NCBI GenBank assembly: GCA_964384465.1
Contig: CAYLLT010000001.1
Location: forward strand, 62,001 to 126,000
DNA from: CAYLLT01 sp964384465
GTDB taxonomy: Bacteria > Planctomycetota > Phycisphaerae > UBA1845 > PWPN01
Length of the DNA stretch: 64,000 bases
Reading direction: 5' to 3'
In this document: positions 8,566 to 17,713 of the stretch, in pieces
How positions within the stretch are numbered: position 1 is the stretch's first letter
How the letters are laid out: the number at the start of each line of letters is the position of its first letter
Notes under the pieces: generated by a model
Seen by the model: only the letters and a program-made list of their open reading frames with translations
Databases searched by the model: none
Told to the model about the DNA's origin: nothing
Translations under genes and position numbers: made by a program

Positions 8566-10017
8566 ATGGCAAGCATCCATAACGCGTCAGTTCCTACCAA
8601 GGCCGGTTCTCCCAAGGACTTCTTCGACTATTGCAAGAAGGTCGGAGCCGAGATGGTCGACCTCAAGTTCTGCGACCTACTCGGCACGTGGCAGCACTGC
8701 TCGTATCCGACCGACGACCTCAACGAGGACACCTTCAAGGACGGCCTCGGCTTCGACGGCTCCAGCATCCGCGGCTGGCAGGACATCAGCGTGTCGGACA
8801 TGCTGGCCATGCCGCAGCCGGAGACCGCCCGGCTCGACCCCTTCTACAAGGAGCCGACAGTCAGCGTGCTGGCCGACATCGCCGACCCGGTCACACGCGA
8901 GGAATACCCGAAAGACCCGCGGCACATCGCCAAGACAGTTACCGAATACATCAAGAAGGCGGGTATCGCTGACACCATCTCCATCGGGCCGGAGCCGGAA
9001 TTCTTCATTTTCGACGAAGTGCGCTACGAGCAGAACCAGCACCGCGGCGTGTACGAGATCGACTCGGTCGAAGGTGCGTGGAACACCGCCCGCTTCGAAG
9101 AGCCGAACCTCGGCTACAAGCCGTCCTACAAGGGCGGTTACTTCCCGGTCAGCCCGACCGACACCTTCCACGACCTCCGCGGCGAGATGGTCATGGAGAT
9201 GAAGAAGGTCGGCATCGTCGTCGAAGCTCACCATCACGAGGTCGGTACTGCGGGCCAATCCGAGATCGATATGAAGTATGCGCCGCTGCTCCAGATGGGC
9301 GATCAGATGATGTGGTACAAGTACATCATCAAGAACGTCGCCAAGCGGCAAGGCAAGACGGTCACGTTCATGCCCAAGCCGATCTTCCAGGACAACGGCA
9401 GCGGGATGCACACGCACATGTCGTTCTGGAAGGGGGGCAAGCCCTTGTTCGCCGGCAATCTGTACGCCGGCCTGTCGCAGCTCGCCCTGCACGCCATCGG
9501 CGGCTTGCTCAAGCACGCGCCGTCGATCCTGGCGTTTGCCGCGCCGACCACCAATTCGTACCGGCGGCTCGTTCCCGGCTACGAGGCGCCGGTCAACCTG
9601 GCCTACTCATCGCGGAACCGCTCGGCCGCCATCCGCATCCCCATGTACTCCGAGAATCCCAAGGCCAAGCGGCTCGAATTCCGCTGCCCCGATCCGGCGT
9701 GCAACGGGTATTTGTCCTTCTCCGCAATGGCCATGGCCGCCATCGACGGCATCAAGAAGAAGATCGACCCCGGCCAGCCACTGGACAAGAACATTTATGA
9801 GCTGTCCGACAAGGATAAGAAGAAGGTCCCGAACACGCCCGGCTCCCTGCGTGAATCTCTGGACGCGCTGGCCAAAGATCATGCTTTCCTCCTGGAGGGC
9901 GGCGTGTTCAGCGAGGAACTGATCCAGACCTGGATCGACTACAAGACCAAGAACGAAATCGACGAGATATCGTTCCGCCCGCATCCGCACGAGTTCCATC
10001 TGTATTATGACAGTTGA
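8566..10017 (+). CDS. glnA: Type I glutamine synthetase
   Basis: Converts glutamate, ammonia and ATP to glutamine in the cytoplasm. The 483-residue length fits GSI. Visible motifs: DGSSIRGW near the N-terminus, EPEFF and EVGTAGQSEID (metal ligands), NGSGMHTH, and the ammonia/glutamate region NRSAAIRIP. Y411 in KNIYELS corresponds to the adenylylation site of GSI-beta enzymes, so control by GlnE/GlnB-type modification is likely. It stands alone, with a long leader upstream and a strong terminator downstream. Confidence 0.97.
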   Translation: MASIHNASVPTKAGSPKDFFDYCKKVGAEMVDLKFCDLLGTWQHCSYPTDDLNEDTFKDGLGFDGSSIRGWQDISVSDMLAMPQPETARLDPFYKEPTVSVLADIADPVTREEYPKDPRHIAKTVTEYIKKAGIADTISIGPEPEFFIFDEVRYEQNQHRGVYEIDSVEGAWNTARFEEPNLGYKPSYKGGYFPVSPTDTFHDLRGEMVMEMKKVGIVVEAHHHEVGTAGQSEIDMKYAPLLQMGDQMMWYKYIIKNVAKRQGKTVTFMPKPIFQDNGSGMHTHMSFWKGGKPLFAGNLYAGLSQLALHAIGGLLKHAPSILAFAAPTTNSYRRLVPGYEAPVNLAYSSRNRSAAIRIPMYSENPKAKRLEFRCPDPACNGYLSFSAMAMAAIDGIKKKIDPGQPLDKNIYELSDKDKKKVPNTPGSLRESLDALAKDHAFLLEGGVFSEELIQTWIDYKTKNEIDEISFRPHPHEFHLYYDS

Positions 10018-10054
10018 GCGCCTGGATTGACGCCGGGGCCGTGAAACATTACAG

Positions 10055-10097
10055 AACCGTCCGCGGGTTGCCGATCGCGATCCGCGGACGGTTTTTC
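10055..10097 (+). terminator. Rho-independent terminator after glnA
   Basis: A 12-bp perfect stem (10055-10066 with 10082-10093, AACCGTCCGCGG/CCGCGGACGGTT) with a 15-base loop and a T5 run just after the stem. It lies 38 bases after the glnA stop codon. Confidence 0.9.
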
Positions 10098-10120
10098 GTT
10101 CTTGATGGGGCGGTACGGTC

Positions 10121-11977
10121 GTGGCTGATACTGTGATGATCGCGGAGCCGGTGACGAACGTCCTGCCGTCGCCCGCGCGCCTCGCCTATGATCCGCCGCG
10201 CTGGGTCATGGTCGCCATCGTGGGCGCATTCGTCCTCATCGGGCATCTCCAGGCCGTCGGCATCGGGCTGTTCCTCGACGACCATGTACATTTCCGGCAT
10301 CTGCGCGAGTTTGATTGGTCGTTTCGTTCCGCCGTGGAGTCCGCCCGCCTCGGCTACATCGGCGAGATCATGGACATCTGGGGGCGCAAGGAAGTGAGCT
10401 TGCGCTTCTTCCGACCCATCGCGTTCTGGATCATGAAGCTTGAATACACGCTGGTGCGTTGGCAGCCGATGCCGATGCACATCTTTTCGCTGGGATGGCA
10501 TTTTCTCTGCTCGATGATGGTCGCCGTCTTGGCTCTACGTTTCTTCGGCAGCCGGCTGTGGGCTACCGTCGCCGGCTCGATGATGGCCATTCACCCCGCC
10601 CACGTCGTAACCGTCCAGTGGATCGCCTGCCAGACCGAACTGCTCGCCACAACCTTCCTCCTGCTCGGCACCCTCGCGTATGCCCACTATGCTCGCTGGA
10701 GTCTGCGCGTATTCCCGTCCATCTCCCCCTCTCCCACTCTCCAAGTCTCCCCCTCTGTCACTAGATCTCGCACCATTACCGAGTCGTTATGCGGCATCGC
10801 CGCGCTGCTCTTCTACATCCTCGCCCTCGGCTGCCGCGAAAACGCCGTCCTCTTCCCGCTGGTCTGCTGGGCCGGCGATCAGTTGTGCGGGCCGTCCACA
10901 CGCCGACGGATGCGCTGGGAACACCTCCTTATGCTGCTGATCCTTGCCGCCTACCTCTGGCTTCGCTGGACCGCACTCGGGGGTTTCCCGGTGCCGGAGC
11001 ATCCCTATGTGAGGACGCCTTCCGATCCCGATTTCCTCAGCCACGTCCTGCGCAAGGCGGTCTACTACGCCATCGGTCTGTTCGGTTTCGTGCCGGTGGT
11101 ACCTACTGGCGGACAGGCGTACTTCGATGGGCGTCCGCTGCTCTTCTACGGCACGTTCGCGGGCGTTCTCGGCGTCCTGGTGCTGATCGGCGCGGTCTAC
11201 CGCTTCCACCGCGCCCTGCTGTGGGCGATGGTCTGGACAGCGTGCTTTGTGCTGCCGCTGATCCCTCTTTTAGCCTCTCCATACCATCTGTATTTGCCCG
11301 GCGTGGGGGCCGTCCTGTGGCTCACCGCCGGTCTGGCCGCACTCGGGGGCGTGCCGTGGCACTTGGGAAAGCAGCCGAAACCGCTGCACGTCGCTATCTG
11401 CGCGGTGTCCTTCCTGCTGCTCGGCACCGGCTTGGGCCTGGTCTGCTGGGCCAGCAGCTTCACCTTCCGCACCGGCACGCTCACCGAGGACATTCTCGTG
11501 AACGACGTCGTCCGCCGCGGCCCGCCGCTCCGCAGCGGCGACGACCTGTTCTTCATCAACATGCCGATGCTCGTATACTACGCGGGCCCGGCCACTGAAA
11601 CGCAGACCGGCGTCCGCCCGCTTCATGCCCACGTGCTCACGTTTTCGCCGTGGCTGATCCGGATGGAGACACCCGGCGAGGTCGAGGTGCTGGACGAGCA
11701 TCGCCTCCGGGTGCGCTGCCCGCGCGGCGATCCCTACTTCGGCGGCCTCGCCGGCACCGCGGTGCTGGAAACCATGCGGCTCAAGTCCGTCCCCGTCCAG
11801 GGCGAACCGATCAAGGCCGGCGTCCTCTTCACCGTCATACCGACGAAGAGTGACGCGAGCGGCATCGAAGAAATCGATTTTGTCTTCAGCAAACCCCTGG
11901 ACTCGCCCGAGTTTCACTTCTACTTCGGCTCGCCGCAGTTCCTCGCGTATCCGCTCGAAGTAAAAAGGCAAAAGTAA
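10121..11977 (+). CDS. Polytopic membrane protein, GT-C glycosyltransferase-like
   Basis: A 618-residue protein (GTG start; ATG at 10136 also possible) with about ten predicted membrane helices in the first 470 residues and a soluble C-terminal domain. An early FLDDHVHFRHL loop after the first helix resembles the acidic first loop of GT-C enzymes, which move sugars from lipid-linked donors. HPAHVVTVQW and CRENAVLFPL loops also fit that group. The acceptor is unknown. A pyrimidine-rich tract (10716-10762) codes for an unusual SISPSPTLQVSPSV insert in a loop, resembling low-complexity repeats elsewhere in the window. Confidence 0.65.
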   Translation: MADTVMIAEPVTNVLPSPARLAYDPPRWVMVAIVGAFVLIGHLQAVGIGLFLDDHVHFRHLREFDWSFRSAVESARLGYIGEIMDIWGRKEVSLRFFRPIAFWIMKLEYTLVRWQPMPMHIFSLGWHFLCSMMVAVLALRFFGSRLWATVAGSMMAIHPAHVVTVQWIACQTELLATTFLLLGTLAYAHYARWSLRVFPSISPSPTLQVSPSVTRSRTITESLCGIAALLFYILALGCRENAVLFPLVCWAGDQLCGPSTRRRMRWEHLLMLLILAAYLWLRWTALGGFPVPEHPYVRTPSDPDFLSHVLRKAVYYAIGLFGFVPVVPTGGQAYFDGRPLLFYGTFAGVLGVLVLIGAVYRFHRALLWAMVWTACFVLPLIPLLASPYHLYLPGVGAVLWLTAGLAALGGVPWHLGKQPKPLHVAICAVSFLLLGTGLGLVCWASSFTFRTGTLTEDILVNDVVRRGPPLRSGDDLFFINMPMLVYYAGPATETQTGVRPLHAHVLTFSPWLIRMETPGEVEVLDEHRLRVRCPRGDPYFGGLAGTAVLETMRLKSVPVQGEPIKAGVLFTVIPTKSDASGIEEIDFVFSKPLDSPEFHFYFGSPQFLAYPLEVKRQK

Positions 11978-12032
11978 AAAGGAAAAAGCATTCTCCGCTC
12001 ATCTTTGCCTTTTTACTTTCTACTTTTGCCTT
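11962..12032. repeat. A/T-rich inverted repeat between membrane-protein gene and guaA
   Basis: AAGGCAAAAGTA (11966-11977) pairs perfectly with TACTTTTGCCTT (12021-12032); flanking AAAAAGG/CCTTTTT tracts extend the match. The left arm overlaps the last codons and stop of the upstream gene. It may act as terminator for that gene. Confidence 0.75.
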
Positions 12033-12037
12033 ATAAT
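12032..12037 (+). promoter_or_regulatory. Consensus -10 box just upstream of guaA
   Basis: TATAAT ends 6 bases before the guaA ATG at 12044, placing the predicted transcription start at or next to the start codon. No ribosome binding site fits between them. No good -35 is visible. This suggests a leaderless guaA message. Confidence 0.5.
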
Positions 12038-12043
12038 CCCCCC

Positions 12044-13591
12044 ATGGAACAGACCATCGCCATCCTCGACTTCGGCAGCCAGTACGCCCAGTTGATCGCC
12101 CGCCGCGTCCGCGAGAACCGCGTCTTCAGCCTGATCTGCCCGCCCGACATCTCCCCGCAGAAGCTCCGCGAACTGAACGTCGTCGGTCTGATCTTCTCCG
12201 GCGGACCCGCCAGCGTGTACCAGGACGGCGCTCCCAGGTGCGATCCGACCCTCCTGCAAATGAGCCTGCCGGTGCTGGGTATCTGCTACGGTATGCAACT
12301 CAGCGCGCATCTCCTCGGCGCCGAGGTTCAACCCAGCCCCGCACGCGAATACGGCCGCACCAAACTGGAGGTGCTCGATCCGGCTTGCCTCTTCGCGCAC
12401 GTGCCTCAGCAGACCAACGTCTGGATGAGCCACGGCGACATTGTGCAGAAACTGTCCGACGATTTTCTGCCGCTCGCCCGCACGCCCAACTGCCCCGTTG
12501 CCGCCGTCCGCCACCGCCGGCGACCCGTCTACGGCGTGCAATTTCACCCCGAAGTGACGCACACCTCCTGCGGCGGGCAACTGCTTCGCAATTTCCTCTA
12601 CGACATCTGCGGCTGTAGCGGCAAATGGGAGGTCGGCAACTTCATCACCGACGCCATCCGCTCCGTCCGCGAACAGGTCGGGCCGAACGACCGCGTCATC
12701 TGCGGTCTCTCCGGCGGCGTGGACAGCAGCGTCACCGCCGCCCTCATCCACGAAGCCATCGGCGATCGGCTCGTGTGCATCTTCGTGGACAACGGCCTGC
12801 TGCGTAAAAACGAAGTGGCCCTCGTCGAAGCCACCTTCCGCGATCATTTCAAAATCGACCTGCGAGTCGTGTCCGCCGCCGACCGCTTCCTCAATCAACT
12901 CGCCGGCGTCACCGACCCGCAGGAGAAGCGCCGCCGCATCGGCCACGAATTCATCGCCGTCTTCAAAGCCGAAGCCGACGCCATCCCCAACGCCCGCTTC
13001 CTCGCCCAGGGCACGCTGTATCCCGACGTGATCGAATCCGGCCAAAGCCTCACCGGCCTCGCCGCCAACATCAAAATGCACCACAATGTCGGCGGCCTGC
13101 CCGCCGAACTCGGCTTCGAGCTGATCGAGCCGCTGCGGAATCTGTTCAAAGACGAAGTCCGCTTAGCTGGCGAGCACCTGCGCCTGCCGGAGGAGATCGT
13201 CTGGCGCCACCCGTTTCCCGGCCCCGGACTCGCCGTACGCATGGTCGGCCCGGTCACTCGCGAGCGCGTTGCCTTGTTGCAGGATGTGGACGAAATCGTC
13301 ATCGAGGAAATCCGCGCCGCCAATCTCTATCGCAAGATCGGCCAGGCCTTCGCCGTCCTGCTTCCCATCAGCTCCGTCGGCGTCATGGGCGACGGCCGCA
13401 GCTACGAAGGCCAGCAGGTCGCCGCCATCCGTTTCGTCGAGACCACCGACTTCATGACCGCCGACTGGGTCCACGTGGATTACGAAGTCCTCGGCCGCAT
13501 CTCGACGCGCATCATGAACGAAGTCCCCGGCATCAACCGCGTCGTCTACGACATCTCCAGCAAACCCCCGAGCACCATCGAATGGGAATAA
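12044..13591 (+). CDS. guaA: GMP synthase (glutamine-hydrolysing)
   Basis: Makes GMP from XMP, glutamine and ATP. The 515-residue protein has the class I amidotransferase domain (catalytic C81 in GICYGMQ, H168 and E170 in FHPEV), the ATP pyrophosphatase P-loop SGGVDS at about 223-228, and the C-terminal dimerisation domain ending in KPPSTIEWE as in the family. The start at ATG 12044 (MEQTIAILDFGSQY) is the family start; a longer frame reading into the A/T-rich repeat is not credible. Confidence 0.97.
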   Translation: MEQTIAILDFGSQYAQLIARRVRENRVFSLICPPDISPQKLRELNVVGLIFSGGPASVYQDGAPRCDPTLLQMSLPVLGICYGMQLSAHLLGAEVQPSPAREYGRTKLEVLDPACLFAHVPQQTNVWMSHGDIVQKLSDDFLPLARTPNCPVAAVRHRRRPVYGVQFHPEVTHTSCGGQLLRNFLYDICGCSGKWEVGNFITDAIRSVREQVGPNDRVICGLSGGVDSSVTAALIHEAIGDRLVCIFVDNGLLRKNEVALVEATFRDHFKIDLRVVSAADRFLNQLAGVTDPQEKRRRIGHEFIAVFKAEADAIPNARFLAQGTLYPDVIESGQSLTGLAANIKMHHNVGGLPAELGFELIEPLRNLFKDEVRLAGEHLRLPEEIVWRHPFPGPGLAVRMVGPVTRERVALLQDVDEIVIEEIRAANLYRKIGQAFAVLLPISSVGVMGDGRSYEGQQVAAIRFVETTDFMTADWVHVDYEVLGRISTRIMNEVPGINRVVYDISSKPPSTIEWE

Positions 13592-13600
13592 CCGTCAATC

Positions 13601-13625
13601 AGAGCCGCGAGCGCTAGCGAGCGGT
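13601..13625. repeat. Short imperfect palindrome after guaA
   Basis: GCCGCGAGCGCTAGCGAGCGG-type motif, near-copy of the sequence at 6394-6414; lies 10 bases after guaA. Confidence 0.55.
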
Positions 13626-13654
13626 CCGCTGGTAGGAGAACGCCACTGAAGTTG

Positions 13655-15475
13655 ATGAAACACGGGTTCCGTTTTTCGTTTCTACTCTTCCTCCTGGTCA
13701 GTTCCGGTTGTGCGCTGCGCTTTGACGGCGCGCATTTCCTCCAGCACGTGAGCTATCTGGCTGGCGACGAACTCGAAGGTCGCGGCGTCAACACGCCCGG
13801 CATCGAGCACGCCGCCGAATACATCGCCCGTGAATTCAGCCGCGCTGGGCTCCGGCCGGCCGGCGAAAACGACACGTTCTTCCAACCCTTCAACGTCACT
13901 CTGGGACAGAAGCTGACCGGCAAATCATCGCTGTGGTTTGCACTTCCGCAACACAACGCGGGCGAAGTCATGGCGAACGATTTCACTACCCTGCCCTTCA
14001 GCTCCAGCGAACGTTTCGAAGGTCCGGTCGCCTTCGTCGGCTATGGCATCACCAATCTCGACGCCAATTACGACGATTACGACGATCGTCCCGGATTCGA
14101 TCCGAAGGGCAGAGTTCTGCTTATGCTCCGCTACGAGCCGCATGACGCCGATCCGAATGCGAAGTTCGGCGGGGACACGCCCTCTCTGCACGCCAGCTTC
14201 GAGAGCAAGGCCCGCCGCGCTCGCGAGCATGGCGCGAAAGCCATCCTCATCGTCAACCCGCCCATGCATCATCCGGACGAGGGCAGGCTTTTTCCGTTCG
14301 ATAGCGTCGAGCATGTTCAGAGCTACGGCATCCCGATGCTCCAGATCAAGCGGGAGGTCGCGTCCAAGTTGATCGAGGCGGCGGGGATCGATGACCTGAA
14401 GACACTACAAGCATCGTTAGACAATGTCCGCAAGCCGCGTTCAACAAATTTGCTGGGAGTCGTGGTAGGCGGTGATCCCGGCCTCTTTCGCGAGCGCGGG
14501 ACGGCCCGGAACGTCATCGGCGTCATCCGCGGCACAGGCTTGCTCGCGGATGAATACGTCGTCATCGGCGCTCACTACGATCATCTCGGCAGGACGATCC
14601 CGCGCGGCCCGCACCCAACCTCGCAACCCGGCGACCTCAAACCCGAGATCCACAACGGCGCCGACGACAACGCCTCCGGCGTCGCCGGCCTCATCGAACT
14701 CGCCCGCATCTTCGCCGCCCACGCCGCGCCCCGGCGAAGCATCCTCTTCATCGCCTTCAGCGGCGAAGAGATGGGCCTGCTCGGCTCGATGCACTTCGTC
14801 AACCACCCGGCGGTGCCGCTGGACCACATCATCGCCATGCTCAACATGGACATGATCGGCCGGCTGCGGAAGGACCAGCTTCAGGTCTTCGGCATCCGGA
14901 CCGCACGCGAATTCGCACCGCTGGTCGAGCGCGAATCGGGTGTGTTGGGCTTCGATCTCAAAACCTCGGCCGGCGGCTTCGGCCCCAGCGATCACACCTC
15001 GTTTTACAGCAAAAAGATCCCGGTCCTGCATTTCTTCACCGGCGTGCACGAGGACTATCACCGCCCCGGCGACGACACGGACAAGATCAACGCTCCCGGC
15101 GGCGCCCGCGTCGTGCAATTGATCTACCGCATTGCTCAGGCGATCATCGCCGCGCCGAGCCGGCCCGCCTATGTCGCCGTCGCGGAAAGCCAGCCCAGCC
15201 GGAGCGGCCTCAAAGTCCGCCTCGGCGTCATGCCCTCATACGCCGAAGACGACCAGCCCGGCATGCTCATCGACGGCGTCTCGCCCGGTAGCCCCGCCGA
15301 GCGCGGCGGCCTCCAGGGCGGCGATCGCATCCTCATGGTCGGCGACCACGCGATCAACAACGTCTACGATTTCATGGACGCGCTGGGCCGCTACAAACCC
15401 GGCGACGAAGCCGATCTCACCGTCCTCCGCAACGGCCAGCGCATCAAAGTCCCCGTGAAGTTCGAAGCGCCGTAG
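13655..15475 (+). CDS. M28-family zinc aminopeptidase lipoprotein with PA and PDZ domains
   Basis: A 606-residue protein. The N-terminus is a lipoprotein signal (FLLFLLVSSGC). A PA-like insert precedes the M28 catalytic domain, whose ligand motifs are all visible: GAHYDHLG, NGADDNASG, the EE pair in SGEEMGLLG, NMDMIGRL and PSDHTSFY. A PDZ domain forms the C-terminus (IDGVSPGSPAERGGLQGGDRI). It likely trims peptides at the cell surface or in the periplasm. Start set to ATG 13655 rather than the adjoining TTG at 13652; GGAGA lies about 16 bases upstream. Confidence 0.9.
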   Translation: MKHGFRFSFLLFLLVSSGCALRFDGAHFLQHVSYLAGDELEGRGVNTPGIEHAAEYIAREFSRAGLRPAGENDTFFQPFNVTLGQKLTGKSSLWFALPQHNAGEVMANDFTTLPFSSSERFEGPVAFVGYGITNLDANYDDYDDRPGFDPKGRVLLMLRYEPHDADPNAKFGGDTPSLHASFESKARRAREHGAKAILIVNPPMHHPDEGRLFPFDSVEHVQSYGIPMLQIKREVASKLIEAAGIDDLKTLQASLDNVRKPRSTNLLGVVVGGDPGLFRERGTARNVIGVIRGTGLLADEYVVIGAHYDHLGRTIPRGPHPTSQPGDLKPEIHNGADDNASGVAGLIELARIFAAHAAPRRSILFIAFSGEEMGLLGSMHFVNHPAVPLDHIIAMLNMDMIGRLRKDQLQVFGIRTAREFAPLVERESGVLGFDLKTSAGGFGPSDHTSFYSKKIPVLHFFTGVHEDYHRPGDDTDKINAPGGARVVQLIYRIAQAIIAAPSRPAYVAVAESQPSRSGLKVRLGVMPSYAEDDQPGMLIDGVSPGSPAERGGLQGGDRILMVGDHAINNVYDFMDALGRYKPGDEADLTVLRNGQRIKVPVKFEAP

Positions 15476-15552
15476 CTGGAGAATCCGAAATGCAAACAGG
15501 CGTGTGATGGCAGCGGCCGACCGCAGATTTATGTAATAAACGGTAAGCAGTA

Positions 15553-15561
15553 TGATATAAT
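15553..15561 (+). promoter_or_regulatory. Extended -10 promoter of the AbiEii-like gene
   Basis: TGATATAAT gives a TGn-extended -10; no clear -35, as is common with that type. Predicted start is about 10 bases before the GAGG ribosome binding site of the gene at 15578. Confidence 0.55.
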
Positions 15562-15577
15562 CGAGTGAGGTGTTACC

Positions 15578-16237
15578 ATGTCTACCGATATCACGTCCGC
15601 CGCCAACGAGCATCATGCCGCCGCACTAGCGACGTTCAAGGAGCGTCTCAAGGAGCTGGACATGTTCCACACGGGCATGGGAAAGGTTCAAAAGACGCTG
15701 GAAGCGATTGCTCGCGCCCTGGAAGAGGAGAACATCGATTACGCGATTGTCGGTGGTATGGCCCTGTACGCGCACGGATACCAGCGCGAAACGGTTGACG
15801 TGGATATTCTGATCACGCCGGAGGGTCTGAAGGCGTTCACGGAGCTCCTGGTCGGCAAAGGTTATCGTCCAGCATTTGAGGGCGCACGAAAGAAGTTTAG
15901 GAATACGCTGACCAACGTCAGGGTGGAGTTTCTGACGACAGGCGAATATCCCGGTGATGGAAAGCCAAAACCCATCGCGTTCCCCAAACCATCAGATGTC
16001 AGCGTTGTGATGGATGGGTTCCGGATCATCAACCTGCCGGGTCTCATCACGCTCAAGCTCGCCTCGGGCATGACCAATCCCGATCGCCTGAAGGACCTCG
16101 CGGATGTGCAGGAGCTGATCAGAAATGCCCGGCTGAACGAACGGATCGCTGAGGAATTGCATCCGTACGTTCGAGGCAAGTTTCTCGAACTGCTTCGTGT
16201 GACCAAACAGGATGAGTCACCCGAAGGTCCCGGTTGA
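15578..16237 (+). CDS. AbiEii/MNT-type nucleotidyltransferase-fold protein
   Basis: A 219-residue protein with the minimal nucleotidyltransferase pattern: helix-preceded IVGGMALYAHGY followed by ETVDVDILI, giving the G-G...DxD metal site. Such proteins are toxins of type IV AbiE systems or antitoxins of MNT/HEPN pairs. No AbiEi-like or HEPN partner is adjacent, so it is an orphan. Translation probably starts at ATG 15578 behind TGAGG. The CbiX-like gene starts two bases after its stop, but I see no functional link. Confidence 0.7.
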   Translation: MSTDITSAANEHHAAALATFKERLKELDMFHTGMGKVQKTLEAIARALEEENIDYAIVGGMALYAHGYQRETVDVDILITPEGLKAFTELLVGKGYRPAFEGARKKFRNTLTNVRVEFLTTGEYPGDGKPKPIAFPKPSDVSVVMDGFRIINLPGLITLKLASGMTNPDRLKDLADVQELIRNARLNERIAEELHPYVRGKFLELLRVTKQDESPEGPG

Positions 16238-16238
16238 G

Positions 16239-16607
16239 ATGAAGCGCGCCATCATCATCGTCGATCACGGCAGCATCCGCGACGCCGCCAACCGCATGTT
16301 GGATGATGTCGCCGCCATGGTCCGGCAGCAGACCACTGACCGCGTCTACCCCGCTCACATGGAATTGGCCGAACCGACGGTCCAGCAGGCCTTCGACGCC
16401 GCCGTCGCCGACGGCGCGGATTTCATCTTCATCTTCCCATACTTCCTCTCGCCCGGCCGCCACAGCAGCGAAGACATCCCGCGCCTGTGCGCCGAAGCCG
16501 CCGCCAGACACCCTCAAATCCGCTGGCAATGCTCCGACCCCATCGGCCTCGACCGCATCATGGCCGACCTGATCCTGCATCGCGCGGCAGACGAAGGAAG
16601 AGATTAA
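16239..16607 (+). CDS. CbiX/SirB-like sirohydrochlorin chelatase-family protein
   Basis: A 122-residue single-domain protein starting MKRAIIIVDHGS, where the His is the metal-binding residue of the CbiX/SirB family, followed by PYFLSPGRHSSEDIP, the second conserved block. Single-domain chelatases insert Co2+ or Fe2+ into sirohydrochlorin, usually as dimers. The second His typical of the family is present in PGRHS. No cobalamin or siroheme genes are close. An upstream ATG (16212) overlaps the previous gene; 16239 gives the family N-terminus and is preferred. Confidence 0.75.
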   Translation: MKRAIIIVDHGSIRDAANRMLDDVAAMVRQQTTDRVYPAHMELAEPTVQQAFDAAVADGADFIFIFPYFLSPGRHSSEDIPRLCAEAAARHPQIRWQCSDPIGLDRIMADLILHRAADEGRD

Positions 16608-16957
16608 CTCAGGCCCAGGTCCCTGAGGAGGCGACTCTGGCGGTGTATTCTTTCCTTCTTCAGCCTTCCAACGGTTGAGATTATTTCACGCAGTTCTTCC
16701 CAGGCGCGTTCCGCATATTCGTCGTTGTAGCAAAACTCCGCGCCACACTCGGGACAGCGACCGGAGCGAGCATGGCCTCGGAGATCGTAATGGCATTCCC
16801 GACACGATGGGTGTGCGAGGATGAAGTCGAGGATGTCGCCGACCATGATATCGGGATGTCGGGGATCCTTGACCATTGTGGTCAACTCGTCCTGTGTCAC
16901 AGTAGTGCCAAACTTGCTTTCAATTCGGAACATCATGTCGAGAAGATCAATGCCCAT
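16604..16957 (-). CDS. Acyl-carrier-protein-like domain fused to a zinc ribbon
   Basis: A 117-residue protein. Residues 1-50 resemble the second half of an acyl carrier protein (DLLDMMFRIESKFG...VGDILDFI), but the Ser that carries phosphopantetheine (DSL) is replaced by Leu and the first helix is missing. Residues 52-72 form a zinc ribbon (CRECHYDLRG...RCPECG) typical of planctomycetes. A charged helical tail follows. The ATG has a good AAGGG site. It converges on the CbiX-like gene with a 4-base overlap of the ends. Function unknown; perhaps a binding adaptor rather than an acyl carrier. Confidence 0.7.
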   Translation of the reverse strand: MGIDLLDMMFRIESKFGTTVTQDELTTMVKDPRHPDIMVGDILDFILAHPSCRECHYDLRGHARSGRCPECGAEFCYNDEYAERAWEELREIISTVGRLKKERIHRQSRLLRDLGLS

Positions 16958-17025
16958 CGACGGCCCTTTTACTTGCCCAACAGTATCACTACCATGCCGG
17001 TACGTAATGGTAAAGGTGAGCGTTC

Positions 17026-17415
17026 ATGAGTTCTCCTTGCAACTCCTGTGAAATCGATATCCGCGTTCGCTACGCCGAGTGCGACCCGATGGGCTATCTG
17101 CACCACTCCAGATACTTCGAGTACTTCGAGATGGGCCGCACGGAGCTGCTCCGCCAGGCGGGCGTGCGCTATCGCGACCTGGAAGAACGCGGCATCCTGT
17201 TCGTCGTGGCCAAGACCGCTTGCAAGTTTCGCAAGCCGGCGCGATATGACGATGTGTTGAATCTGCACGTGCAGATCGCCCGCCAGACCCGCGCACGCAT
17301 CGATCACCTGTACAAGCTCTATCGCGACGGCGTGCTCCTCTGCGAAGCGGAGACCACGCTCGCCTGCGTCGATCGCAGTGGCCAGGTGATCGCAATCCCG
17401 GAGGATATAACGTGA
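17026..17415 (+). CDS. Acyl-CoA thioesterase, YbgC/4HBT hot-dog fold
   Basis: A 129-residue protein with the YbgC-type active-site motif YAECDPMGYLHHSRYFEYFE, including the catalytic Asp, then the hot-dog helix and GRTELLRQAG. Length and motif order match the family, which hydrolyses acyl-CoA thioesters in the cytoplasm and is often tied to the Tol-Pal region; no tol genes are present here. It is divergent from the ACP-like zinc-ribbon gene 68 bases away, an arrangement that may or may not be functional. Confidence 0.85.
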   Translation: MSSPCNSCEIDIRVRYAECDPMGYLHHSRYFEYFEMGRTELLRQAGVRYRDLEERGILFVVAKTACKFRKPARYDDVLNLHVQIARQTRARIDHLYKLYRDGVLLCEAETTLACVDRSGQVIAIPEDIT

Positions 17416-17467
17416 CCGTTGTTTGTCCCGTGGTGGTATGTTTCGGGGTGCCGGAGGCACCACCGGT

Positions 17468-17614
17468 AATAGCCCAGCACTTCAGTGCTGGGGTACGATG
17501 GCGAGCGTAGCGGAAGTCCCGGAGGGACGGCTGGACTCTCGGCGTCCAGTCGTCCCTCCGGGACTTCGGAATCTCAACCGTGTCCGACTCCCAGCACTCA
17601 AGTGCTGGGCTATT
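17468..17614. repeat. Nested long inverted repeat (composite palindromic element)
   Basis: Outer arms 17468-17492 and 17590-17614 are near-perfect reverse complements, and each arm is itself a hairpin (CCCAGCACT...AGTGCTGGG). Inner arms 17513-17536 and 17544-17567 match at 23 of 24 positions (GAAGTCCCGGAGGGACG type). The whole 147-base unit fills the gap between the thioesterase and GH172-like genes. Confidence 0.9.
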
Positions 17615-17713
17615 GTCAAATGTCACTCCGGGACACCGCGAGAGGGTAGATGCGTATAGCCGCGGGCCATGGGGACAGTACCGCTCGCCACACGCTTAAC
17701 CGAAGGAGTTGTC

